A stretch of 64,000 bases of DNA from Phytophthora colocasiae (taxonomy: Eukaryota > Oomycota > Peronosporomycetes > Peronosporales > Peronosporaceae): contig JAGKQI010000105.1 in the NCBI GenBank assembly GCA_018806915.1, positions 124,001-188,000 on the forward strand. Reading direction: 5' to 3'. Made by a program: the position numbers and the translations under genes. The number at the start of each line of letters is the position of its first letter. The first letter of the stretch is position 1. Below the pieces are notes generated by a model. The model saw nothing but the letters and a program-made list of their open reading frames with translations, had not been told where the DNA came from and made no database searches. Shown here piece after piece: positions 39,681 through 50,658 of the stretch.

Positions 39681-41574
39681 GGTTAGCTTTTTTTGTGTTC
39701 AGATACGGAACGGTTCTGGTTTTTGGAACGGGGATTTTTTGCCCAGCTCGTACATTACCCGCTAGCAGTTTGCCTACGGCTGCTTCGTGCGTTGGCATCT
39801 GATGCATATATAATAAGCTATCGTTACAGTCTCTATACAACGGGGCGTTGCTGCAGGCAAGGGTAAGTTCCTCGTCATAATTGCCGCTCTTGATGTTACG
39901 TGTTGATGCTGTACGAAAAGACTAACTATGTTTTGTTAGCAGATGTGTTGTGGATTAAAGGGTCTAACTAGGTTGTCAACGTTCCACTGACTGCCAATAA
40001 CTCTCTACAACGTTCTACAGAGTGTACATGGCCTCTACGTGGTCATCGTAGTTTCCTCCTCGACCTCCAGACTAGCTGGCAGCTCCACAGCAGTTGGAAG
40101 CTGGATGACTTCGCGCAGCACTCTTTGCGCTCGACCTCGCGGAATGTCCGCTAGTCTTTGGGCGTATTCAGTAGACAACTGGTTAATCGTACTAACGAAT
40201 GTCGCCATGGATGGATGAGGTGTCGGAAACCGCGTGTTAAGCTCGCGATTTAAACGCTCCAACGGATTATTTGTGCGTGCTACAAGCGTGTTATCCATAC
40301 CACGAACATTCCAGACATCGATCGAGTACTTAGTTATCCAAGTACGGTGGAAATATCCCCAGAACAACTCCCACTTTGCGCTGGAGTACTCAATACTTGC
40401 CTCAGCACAACGGCGTTTGACTTCAATTTTCACCCACGGAATACCACGCTTTTCAACGTACTGTGGCTCGACCACAGTAAGCATATCAATAACACCCGGT
40501 GTCATAGCTACACTACACTCCGCCTCGGTAATCATGTAGCGGCGCATTGCGCGTCGAAGCGCTTGTTTCATATGGAACAAGCAACCCACCACCATAGCAT
40601 CAGGGAACTGGGTCTGCACTGCATCCATCGCTTCAAAGTCACATATCACTTCTGCAGGGCTAAGCTGTTGGTCTGTTGCCTGGACAACATGGTGCATAAT
40701 GTCCCAGTAGCTGTCCGACGTGCGAGAGGTACTCAGAACGTAGAATGCCGGCACAAATATTCCTGACGCTCGATCATGCACCATTAGAATAACACATTGT
40801 ACGAATCCTTGTGGGACGCACCGAAACGTGCCATCAACAAAGAGAGTGGTGTTGTTATAACGGAGCAAATTGAGAAGCGCTGGATGAGCCCAGCCGATCA
40901 CTGCTCACGTCTTGAGAGTTTGCTGTCACAGAATGAAACTGGAAGAAGGACACAGGCTCGTTGAGAACCAGTGAGAGTGGTGGTATCTCGATGGCACCAT
41001 GTACGTTTCCGCTGTAGTGTAGCCTCCGAGCTCGGTAAATGCGCGACACAACTTGTGTTTCGGAAAGGCCGCGGACAACGGAGGGGTTGTCGTCGGCGTA
41101 GTACAGACTTCGTAGCTCTTCCCATATTTGACGAGCTGGCCGCGCCACACTAGCTATCGCAAGACTATCGGTAGCGCTTCTCATGTCCTCCGTGAAATCG
41201 ACAATCGTGCCAGCGACCACATTGTTGCGGCAAGAGTGAGAGCGAGTAGGACGCCATTCCATAACAGCGATTGTAAACTCCAGCGCCCCCCGACAACCGC
41301 GGCGATAATGAGAACAGCGATACACGATCTTCTTTGACGATGTCCACGAACGCGCATACTTGAAACCCAGGTAATGGCATGTAGATCGTTCTCCGGTGTC
41401 AAACGTCGGTACTCCCTGTGCCTCTGTCATCTTGTTCTGAAGTGATCGTCAAACGGTGAGTGCTCCTGTACGGGCATCGCCATCCAAAATCCGATCCAGC
41501 ACTTCATCATTACAAAACAGATGCCCGTTCCAAAAACCAGAACCGTTCCGTATCTGAACCAAAAAAAAATCTTC
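39681..41574 (-). mobile_element. MULE in the intron of peptidase copy 2
   Basis: 1894 bp, flanked by the 9-bp duplication CAATTACAC (39672-39680, 41575-41583). The inverted ends share ATACGGAACGGTTCTGG and beyond, about 40 bp in all; the left end starts GGTTAGCTTTTTTT. It encodes a near-complete transposase on the minus strand. Removing the element and one duplication restores a 70-bp intron. Confidence 0.9.
40035..41430 (-). pseudogene. MULE transposase, one frameshift
   Basis: The N-terminal frame (from ATG 41430) carries a WRKY/FLYWCH-like zinc-binding stretch (YRCSHYRRGCRGALEF, then H-S-C). It shifts frame near 40890 into the MULE catalytic domain: IGWAHPALLNLLRY, TTLFVDGTFR (first D), VICDFEAMDAVQTQFPDA (second D), GCLFHMKQALRR, and NNPLERLNRELN (the Glu region). 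No SWIM finger follows. It reads as a recently active transposase damaged by a single indel, unless the shift is a sequencing error. Confidence 0.82.
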
Positions 41575-43500
41575 CAATTACACGATATTCAGAGTAAGAG
41601 ATACTTACAGGCGGTAGATGCAGCTCCAGGACCGCCTTGTATAACCCACACGTTGGTCGCAGTGTCCGGGTACAGAGCAGGTATCCGCTTCACGAAGATT
41701 TCGACAGTAGTCGTGGTCAATGACGCCGGGCTTTCGCAGATGCCAGGGTAGCACAGTGGAGCAGTGTATACTGCACACTCGGCGTTCTGGTTCGCAAAGC
41801 CTCCTTGATCTGAAAAAGTGGTTTCGGAGCACGGGTACCATCCGTTCAACCCCATACTCGAAGTAGAACTGGACGAAGTGAACGAACTAGAAGAACTGGA
41901 TGAACCAGAGGAACTGGACGAGTCGGATGGATTGAATTGAGCTGGAGTTTGTGCTATGATCGTTGAGATGAACGGAAACACATAAAGAAACTTCATCTTT
42001 GGACAGATTTCTTGGATCGACCACGCTCACCGAGATGAATTTAAAAGTGACTCGAAGTTTACAACAGCTTCAGCAGACACATTCTGCTGCTGCTGTTGCT
42101 GTCACTACCTCATGGCTGGAGCTCTCGCTGTTAGAGCCACAAACATAGTGGGTAGCATATCCACATACTGGATGGAAACACTAGTACATGTACTACGTGT
42201 CGTGTAGTGCCTGTGCGTTCAACTGTACTGCACAGATTCCGCTCTCCAATCCGAATGAGTGCTACTCTCCTTGCTATTCAGGATATATGATAAAACAGGT
42301 TTCAGCGCAACCAATATAAGCAAATCATTATCGCTACTAACAAATTTCTACGAAGTCGACGCTTTTCACTATTGATGCACGACTCATGAACTACGATGCT
42401 AAATGCAGATACGTGTACAACGTCGTACTCCACCGGTTACATTGCTTTAGTGTTTCACCTCGAAGAAATAATAATGTAAATTTGCAGAGGTTATGCCTGG
42501 ACAACGGGGCGGATCTTGACGACGGAATCTGTAAAGTACCACAAACTTCAGCGAGAGAATTCAACCTACACAATTTTAGCTACATATACCTGAAATGCAC
42601 CAGGCATTGGTACCATCTGCCGTCTGAGCGAGCTATGCAAGAATTCTGAAAAGGAACTTCAAGAATCAGTGAAGAGAGACTCCGTCACAAGTGGAGTCCA
42701 GAAAACACATTAACGAGGGACATTCGGTAAAGAAAGAAATATAGATGTTACATTATTGCAGTTTGTGTCATCGACCCCCACCTAAACTCAAAACAATTGT
42801 CAACATGACAAGCAATATAACTCTGACGTGATCCTCCCACAAAAGAATGACGGGGAAAAAGAGCTTTACGTGTAGTTACGATGAGAATGAAAGTCGTACA
42901 AATGTTCAATTATTCACAACTACCCAAGAAAGAGACTCAGTACTCCTCAGGCTACGACCTCCTTGGTTGAGAACGAAGTGGTCTCAGACGATACAGTCTC
43001 AACAGCGACTGGCGTTGAGATCTCGACGTGGTGCTCTTCGATAGTCGCTCCCTCGTCTGTCTTCTTATATTTGTTGGTGTACAGAAGGAAGATCACAACT
43101 ATCAGCGCCCCGATAAAAAGCACGAGGAAGACGATGAAGGCAGTTTTGTAGTGGGAGCTGCTTCCAGATGTTGAACTGCCACTGCCGCTGGTTACTCCAG
43201 TTAAACTAGCGTCGTATGTGCCGTCGTAAGCCTCGTCCGTGCTCAAATAGCTGTATAAATTGTCAACCGATACCGTCAAGTCAGGTGCCGGCATGGAACT
43301 AGCACAAGACTTGTCCAGATTGTCCAAGTCACCGTTATTGCTTACATACGACACGAGCAATATCATCCCACAAGTCACACTGGAAACTGCAGTATCCATT
43401 GGTGTTGTCCATAGTGTTCCGTGTGTAGCGTAGTCGAACGTGATGAGCTCCTTCTTATCGCCATCTAATGCCTCCAGTAGATATTCTGCGTACTTGTGTG
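41575..43500. repeat. Segmental duplication, copy A (pairs with 47542-49467)
   Basis: This block, from the MULE edge through exon 1 of peptidase copy 2, the intergenic region and the 3' end of copy 3, recurs at a constant offset of 5967 bp with only a few substitutions and one 1-bp gap. It shows a very recent tandem duplication of the peptidase gene. Confidence 0.92.
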
Positions 43501-43514
43501 ATGCGGAGGTGTAT

Positions 43515-44510
43515 CAGGCCTTGTCCAATTCAGTATTACACGGAATTGGCTGTAGTTGCTGCAGTAGTAATAATCTCAATACAACACGCTGCAATAATAA
43601 AAGCGGCCGCAATAACTGCAATATGAATTAATGCTCCTGCTCGCTACCAACTGATGCCAATGTCGTTACATCCCACATATTCCTGTTCGCACGAAGAAAG
43701 ATGACGAGTTCAAAATTCGCTGGGAGCATACAAGTGCGTTGGGGGGTGAGCACAAGCTTGCACTGTGAAAAAAACGCTCACATGCATTCGAAGTCGGCGG
43801 CAGTTCCTTCAACAGCAGACTGTAGTTGGCACGACTGGGACGCTTGTTTGGCCCAGCAAGAAGAATCCGCGTCGCGTAGTCATCTTGGCGTTTCTTGCGC
43901 TTGTCTTCACACTTCGCCACCTCGAATGCCTTCACCGCATCTGCCTCAGCCTTTGAAAGCGTGCCACCGTTGATCACTTTGACGGCTGCCGCTTCAAATA
44001 TAGGAGAGTGGACTATACTAGCGTTCGCGTTAAGCTGGGCACGCATCGTGGGGTACTCGCTAATAACTGAGTCAAAAAGCAGGCGGACATCCGCCAAATC
44101 GATATCGTCGCACTGCAGCTTCTTAGTGATGCTCTGGAACTTCTTCATGTGCTCCAGCAGCTCGAGGAGCTTGCGATGTGCTGCTCCTTCGTCATTGTTT
44201 AGACTGAGCGGGAGTTTTTGAGAATGAAAAGGTCACCATGCAAAAGGATTCGTACGTGTTTGCTGTTGGCCAGTGATTTAAGGTAGTTAGGTGGTCAGTA
44301 TGGAGTATAATGAACGCAAAAGAGCTGGCTTCTCGGGTTAGGACGTCCATCCAATTGTGTCTTGCCATTGCTATGCAAGCACTTATGTTATATTGTATTG
44401 CAATTTTCGAGAAATATCATATTTTATTTTTTGTGAATATCCCAGTAATCCGTTTTTTTATTTTTAGAAACTGATTTTATCGATACTGAAATTTTTTATT
44501 CAGACCCCTG
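43515..44510 (-). mobile_element. Non-autonomous hAT element, 1.0 kb, first copy
   Basis: 996 bp, flanked by the 8-bp duplication AGGTGTAT (43507-43514, 44511-44518). The ends are CAGGCCTTGTCC and the inverse of CAGGGGTCTGAAT. It carries only a C-terminal transposase piece on the minus strand. A second copy in opposite orientation lies at 50659-51659. Confidence 0.88.
43628..44148 (-). pseudogene. hAT transposase C-terminal fragment, frameshifted (7-T tract)
   Basis: Encodes about 130 residues (KKFQSITKKLQCDDIDLADV to PPTSNACERFF) leading into the hAT dimerisation domain. The run of T after CG in the ACERFF codons has 7 bases here, putting the downstream LVLTPQR and FLRANRNMWD block out of frame; 8 bases would keep it in frame. 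Confidence 0.75.
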
Positions 44511-45807
44511 AGGTGTATTCGGACGGGCACCCGAAGTTCAGGTGAGCATTGTTCTTATAAATTCTTCTCCTTTTTGAATCGAAAGCTCATCGTTCTGCCT
44601 GTCTTATAGGATCTACACACCATCCATCGTCCGGACCACAGCTCAATTTGACTGCGTGGAAGTCGCTGCGAGAGAAGCTCATTGAGACAGGGTCCAGTTT
44701 ACTGCTCAGTAGCAAAACACTCGCTTGGGTTGGGATCGTAGCGCTGACGTTCCAGTACTGGTCACGTGCGTAGATAATCCCGTTCGAGTCGTAGCTGCCA
44801 ACATCCAATTCGTTACAAGTCGTTGAGTTTTCCTTGGAGAATGCACAGTACGTCAGAACCCTCGGGTACGTTCCGGTCGAAATCGTTGAGTTCGTGAACC
44901 GCTCGAGCATTTCCGACACTGAGACTTGCGGTGTCTCCCACATCTCGGAAAACACGATGACGTTGTACAGTAGCGTCGACTCAAACGCGTCGTCTTGGGA
45001 CGGACTGTCGTCCGAGTTCATCGTTGTAAAGAAGTACGTTAACACGTCGATATCATCTGAAGAGCAGCGGTTCAAGCGGTAGACGACGGGAGGGATGAGG
45101 TTCCGCGTACTTCCGTCTTGTAGCAGTGACCCGAGTGTCTGTCGCACTGTGTACGACGGCGGTTGCGCACTGTTAAAGTTGCTCACCAACGCAGCACACG
45201 TTGATTCCGGACTGTTGTCGAACGATTCTAATAAACTCTTCAGGGTTGTCTGTAAATCTGTCGATGCGAAATGGTCGCTGCAAGAGCTTTGGGTAGCACA
45301 AAGTGCCATGAATTCGTTCCCAACATCTCCGTAATCGGCATCCCACGTCGAAAAGTACTCGAACTCCTTTGACGTCCCTGAACTTGTGGCCACGCCATCC
45401 AGAACGTACCCTGTAATCTCCGGGGCATCCAGATGCATCAAACGTTCGACCAACGCAGTGCCATAACTCACAGCGTACACGATGGTATTGGCTCCGTTGG
45501 AATAGTTGGAAATGAATGTAGCCATGTCTGTAGCTGCGCTTGTGATTGAGAACGGTGCCAGATCCCCGTATTTCGTTTCCAAATCTTGAGCACATGCAGG
45601 GACCTCCGTTGTGTCGATTTCAGATCCGAACGGAGATCCAGTGGTGGTCACTTGTGCTGCAACGCAGTCCAAACGTGTGCTACGGCCAACACCGCGGTGG
45701 TCCATTGTGTAGACGTTCACAGCTCCATTGAGCCACAGATGCAGCTCCACCATAGTTGTTTCCACTGTATAGCAAGACACGATAGTGATATCCATTAATG
45801 CAATTAC

Positions 45808-47539
45808 GGTAAGCTTTTTTAATGACCGTTTTTTGACATGACCGGTTCTTATGAACGGAACTTGTTTTTGGCATTGTTTGCCCTGAACGGATCTTTGTAC
45901 GGCAACATCACCTGCGTCAAACGCCATGCAGCTATTTTCAAGAGATTCTTCACACCTCTACCTCTCTTAGCTACTATCTATTCATGGAGAAAGTTAGTTG
46001 AGATTTCTATCCTTCCACAGACTACAATTCTCCCGACGGAACGCAAGTGCTCACCAGTACCAAGGCGATGGCCCGTCAAAATACGCCGACTCAACCGAAG
46101 CATAAACGCCCCTCTGGCCGTAAAGAGACTCGTGCCACCAGGAGTACTGTCATTAGATCGGGAGTGATCAGTCATCGGGAGCAAGACGACCAGGCTTCCT
46201 CTAGTAACGACGACCCACCCACCGAAGCTACCACACAGCAGCTCAAACGCGAACGAAAAAGAAACGGGGCAACAAAACCACGAAGATTTACAAAAGCTTT
46301 AAGTATACGAAGTCGTGGGCGTCGAAAAAGAACATCGCATTTAATTGCAACACTCGCCGCACAAGTGGCTGCAAGGCCCAGCTGAAGATAACCCCGGTGG
46401 GTGAGTGGAGTGTTACCGGTAGTCATACTTGCAGAAATAACGTTGTTGGTGGTGGTGTACCAGCGAACGAGACCGACGCGATGAAACGCATGACTGATAA
46501 ACTTACCACAGAAAACGTGGGGAAGACCGAAAACGAGATATGGGGTCTGGTGTGCGCTCAATTTTATGGTGAAGATCGCGATGAAATAGTGGACGGTCTC
46601 ACTGAAGAGCAGGTCATAGGGCGGGTACGTCGTGCAAGACGTAGGTATTACGGTGGCAATATCCACGGAGTCGTCGAAGTTCCTCCCTTCTCAAAAGTGA
46701 CGGACTCAGCGATACCTTTCTTGATGCCTCGATATTTTGACTATCATTGATCCAGAGTTTATAGATCCAAAAGGCATCGCGTGGGTTAAACTCGAGATCA
46801 AGAGACAGTGTGCTACTAAAGGCTGCGCGTATTCCACCCGCCAATGGAGAAGCTTCTGGAGATACTTTCACAGAATTTGGCTGCGGAAGTATTCTGTCTC
46901 TGAGTGGAACGTATTTGGTATCGCCAACACGATTGTTGCGCGGACCAATAACCCTCTCGAGAGGTTCAACAGGGAGATGAATGCGGCTTTTAAACCGCAT
47001 CCAAGTTTGCGTCATTTTGTTGCAACGATTGCAAAGATGTCCACTGAATATGCTCTTAAAATGTCAAATATTACGAGAGGATTGCGACAGAAAAAGAAGC
47101 GCCGCGGATTGATCTCCCGATGTCTCCAGACTTTGAGGCCTTTGAAGTTCCCGCTGAGTCCGACGTTGAGAATGAGGTCAGTTCTGACTCTGACGAGTTC
47201 ATTGAGTCGATTTGCAGCAGCAGCGACGTCGACGATACGCTGGATAGCAACTTTGATGACGACCCACCGAGCAGTGAAGTAGTCGTTGAGAGTCTGGAGC
47301 CCGAAATCGAGCAGCACGCCGTCGGTTATGACTTCTCTTTGAACTATAGTGGAAGCGAAGACTCCGGAGAAGAAACCAGCGACACATAAGAGCCCAAAGC
47401 GGTAAAGCTTTCTTACTCAATCTACATTACGTTGCTTTTAACAAATATACGTGTTTGGCATGACATGAAGATTTGACCGGAATTACATCCGTTCAAAAGT
47501 TCCGGTCATGGCAGAATACGGTCATAAAAGAAGTCTACG
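45808..47539 (+). mobile_element. Second MULE, in the intron of peptidase copy 3
   Basis: 1732 bp with the 9-bp duplication TGCAATTAC (45799-45807, 47540-47548). The inverted ends share blocks such as TTATGACCG, CATGACCGG and TTTTGAACGGA-like sequence over about 55 bp. It starts GGTAAGCTTTTTT, close to the first bases of the MULE in copy 2 but with different inner repeats. Its transposase is in opposite orientation to that of copy 2's element and lacks the DDE core. Confidence 0.86.
46068..47389 (+). pseudogene. MULE transposase remnant, catalytic core deleted
   Basis: Three out-of-phase frames. The first (ATG 46068) is basic. The second contains a zinc-binding stretch (FNCNTRRTSGCKAQLK, then H-T-C). 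The third (from 46737) gives GIAWVKLEIKRQCATKGC and NNPLERFNREMN, matching the C-terminal part of the 40035-41430 transposase (GIPWVKIEVKRRCAEASIEY, NNPLERLNRELN). The two Asp blocks that should lie between are missing. An acidic C-terminal tail in yet another frame ends at 47389. Confidence 0.75.
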
Positions 47540-47541
47540 TG

Positions 47542-49467
47542 CAATTACACGATATTCAGAGTAAGAGATACTTACAGGCGGTAGATGCAGCTCCAGGACC
47601 GCCTTGTATAACCCACACGTTGGTCGCAGTGTCCGGGTACAGAGCAGGTATCCGCTTCACGAAGATTTCGACAGTAGTCGTGGTCAATGACGCCGGGCTT
47701 TCGCAGATGCCAGGGTAGCACAGTGGAGCAGTGTATACTGCACACTCGGCGTTCTGGTTCGCAAAGCCTCCTTGATCTGAAAAAGTGGTTTCGGAGCACG
47801 GGTACCATCCGTTCAACCCCATACTCGAAGTAGAACTGGACGAAGTGAACGAACTAGAAGAACTGGATGAACCAGAGGAACTGGACGAGTCGGATGGATT
47901 GAATTGAGCTGGAGTTTGTGCTATGATCGTTGAGATGAACGGAAACACATAAAGAAACTTCATCTTTGGACAGATTTCTTGGATCGACCACGCTCACCGA
48001 GATGAATTTAAAAGTGACTCGAAGTTTACAACAGCTTCAGCAGACACATTCTGCTGCTGCTGTTGCTGTCACTACCTCATGGCTGGAGCTCTCGCTGTTA
48101 GAGCCACAAACATAGTGGGTAGCATATCCACATACTGGATGGAAACACTAGTACATGTACTACGTGTCGTGTAGTGCCTGTGCGTTCAACTGTACTGCAC
48201 AGATTCCGCTCTCCAATCCGAATGAGTGCTACTCTCCTTGCTATTCAGGATATATGATAAAACAGGTTTCAGCGCAACCAATATAAGCAAATCATTATCG
48301 CTACTAACAAATTTCTACGAAGTCGACGCTTTTCACTATTGATGCACGACTCATGAACTACGATGCTAAATGCAGATACGTGTACAACGTCGTACTCCAC
48401 CGGTTACATTGCTTTAGTGTTTCACCTCGAAGAAATAATAATGTAAATTTGCAGAGGTTATGCCTGGACAACGGGGCGGATCTTGACGACGGAATCTGTA
48501 AAGTACCACAAACTTCAGCGAGAGAATTCAACCTACACAATTTTAGCTACATATACCTGAAATGCACCAGGCATTGGTACCATCTGCCGTCTGAGCGAGC
48601 TATGCAAGAATTCTGAAAAGGAACTTCAAGAATCAGTGAAGAGAGACTCCGTCACAAGTGGAGACCAGAAAACACATTAACGAGGGACATTCGGTAAAGA
48701 AAGAAATATAGATGTTACATTATTGCAGTTTGTGTCATCGACCCCCACCTAAACTCAAAACAATTGTCAACATGACAAGCAATATAACTCTGACGTGATC
48801 CTCTCACAAAAGAATGACGGGGAAAAAGAGCCTTACGTGTAGTTACGATGAGAATGAAAGTCGTACAAACGTTCAATTATTCACAACTACCCAAGAAAGA
48901 GACTCAGTACTCCTCAGGCTACGACCTCCTTGGTTGAGAACGAAGTGGTCTCAGACGATACAGTCTCAACAGCGACTGGCGTTGAGATCTCGACGTGGTG
49001 CTCTTCGATAGTCGCTCCCTCGTCTGTCTTCTTATATTTGTTGGTGTACAGAAGGAAGATCACAACTATCAGCGCCCCGATAAAAAGCACGAGGAAGACG
49101 ATGAAGGCAGTTTTGTAGTGGAGCTGCTTCCAGATGTTGAACTGCCACTGCCGCTGGTTACTCCAGTTAAACTAGCGTCGTATGTGCCGTCGTAAGCCTC
49201 GTCCGTGCTCAAATAGCTGTATAAATTGTCAACCGATACCGTCAAGTCAGGTGCCGGCATGGAACTAGCACAAGACTTGTCCAGATTGTCCAAGTCACCG
49301 TTATTGCTTACATACGACACGAGCAATATCATCCCACAAGTCACACTGGAAACTGCAGTATCCACTGGTGTTGTCCATAGTGTTCCGTGCGTGGCGTAGT
49401 CGAACGTGATGAGCTCCTTCTTGTCGCCATCTAACGCCTCCAGTAGATATTCTGCGTACTTGTGTGG
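47542..49467. repeat. Segmental duplication, copy B (pairs with 41575-43500)
   Basis: Near-identical to 41575-43500 at an offset of 5967 bp. Among the differences is loss of one G near 49120, which frameshifts peptidase copy 4. Confidence 0.92.
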
Positions 49468-50658
49468 AGTCTGAGGGTCCAGTTTACTGCTCAGTAGCAA
49501 AACACTCGCTTGGGTTGGGATCGTAGCGCTGACGTTCCAGTACTGGTCACGTGCGTAGATAATCCCGTTCGAGTCGTAGCTGCCAACATCCAATTCGTTA
49601 CAAGTCGTTGAGTTTTCCTTGGAGAATGCACAGTACGTCAGAACCCTCGGGTACGTTCCGGTCGAAATCGTTGAGTTCGTGAACCGCTCGAGCATTTCCG
49701 ACACTGAGACTTGCGGTGTCTCCCACATCTCGGAAAACACGATGACGTTGTACAGTAGCGTCGACTCAAACGCGTCGTCTTGGGACGGACTGTCGTCCGA
49801 GTTCATCGTTGTAAAGAAGTACGTTAACACGTCGATATCATCTGAAGAGCAGCGGTTCAAGCGGTAGACGACGGGAGGGATGAGGTTCCGCGTACTTCCG
49901 TCTTGTAGCAGTGACCCGAGTGTCTGTCGCACTGTGTACGACGGCGGTTGCGCACTGTTAAAGTTGCTCACCAACACAGCACACGTTGATTCCGGACTGT
50001 TGTCGAACGATTCTAATAAACTCTTCAGGGTTGTCTGTAAATCTGTCGATGCGAAATGGTCGCTGCAAGAGCTTTGGGTAGCACAAAGTGCCATGAATTC
50101 GTTCCCAACATCTCCGTAATCGGCATCCCAAGTCGAAAAGTACTCGAACTCCTTTGACGTCCCCGAACTCGTGGCCACGCCATCCAGAACGTACCCTGTA
50201 ATCTCCGGGACATCCAGATGCATCAAACGTTCGACCAACGCAGTGCCATAACTCACAGCGTACACGATGGTATTGGCTCCGTTGGAATAGTTGGAAATGA
50301 ATGTAGCCATGTCAGTAGCTGCGCTTGTGATTGAGAACGATGCCAGATCCCCGTATTTCGTTTCCAAATCTTGAGCACATGCAGGGACCTCCGTTGTGTC
50401 GATTTCAGATCCGAATGGAGATCCAGTGGTGGTCACTTGTGCTGCAACGCAGTCCAAACGTGTGCTACGGCCAACACCGCGGTGGTCCATTGTGTAGACG
50501 TTCACAGTTCCATTAAGTCGCACATGCAGCTCCACCATCGCTGTTTCCACTGTAGATCACAACAACAATTAGATTCATATTGATAATTTAAAGATCAGAG
50601 TTAGACACACGTACTGGCAGTAGAAGAAGCCCCAGGACCTCCCTGCATGACCCACACG

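Larger units (their letters stand above)
38060..41996 (-). pseudogene. S33 peptidase array copy 2, MULE in intron and 13-bp frameshift
   Basis: Exon 1 is 41996-41609 (MKFLYVFPFISTIIAQ signal, poly-Ser, NGWYPCSETTF, QGGPGAAS). The intron 41608-39636 (GTAAGT to TATACAG) is swollen from about 70 bp by a MULE. Exon 2 starts at 39635 and carries the triad motifs VSYGTA, SSKLDPQTPH and DYATHGTLW. Near 38330, between SIPAP and the membrane anchor, about 13 bp are missing compared with copies 3 and 4, shifting the frame. The anchor sequence (AFIIFLVLFIVALVVLFFIL) remains in another frame to 38060. If spliced, it would make a catalytic domain without its anchor, possibly secreted. Confidence 0.85.
43500..44692. 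other. Chimeric insertion: captured spliced-gene fragment carrying a hAT
   Basis: The segment inside peptidase copy 3 is not only the hAT element. Beside it lies about 190 bp of unrelated DNA (43501-43506 plus 44519-44692) that, with the hAT removed, reads on the + strand AEVYSDGHPKFR, an intron (GTGAGC to TTATAG, about 44541-44610) and IYTPSIVRTTAQFDC. This looks like an exon-intron-exon piece of some other gene. Source gene not recognised. Confidence 0.6.
42947..47963 (-). pseudogene. S33 peptidase array copy 3, broken by a MULE and a chimeric insertion
   Basis: Exon 1 is 47963-47576. The intron holds a MULE (45808-47539). Exon 2 starts at 45764 and runs to about 44693, ending at SSKLDP. 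There the gene is interrupted by 1.2 kb of foreign DNA (43500-44692), with roughly seven original bases lost. It continues at 43499 (HKYAEYLLEALDGDKKELITF, the triad His in DYATHGTLW, the anchor AFIVFLVLFIGALIVVIFLL) to the stop at 42947-42949. The catalytic Asp and His are thus on opposite sides of the insertion and the protein cannot be made whole. Outside the insertions it is almost identical to copies 2 and 4. Confidence 0.88.
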
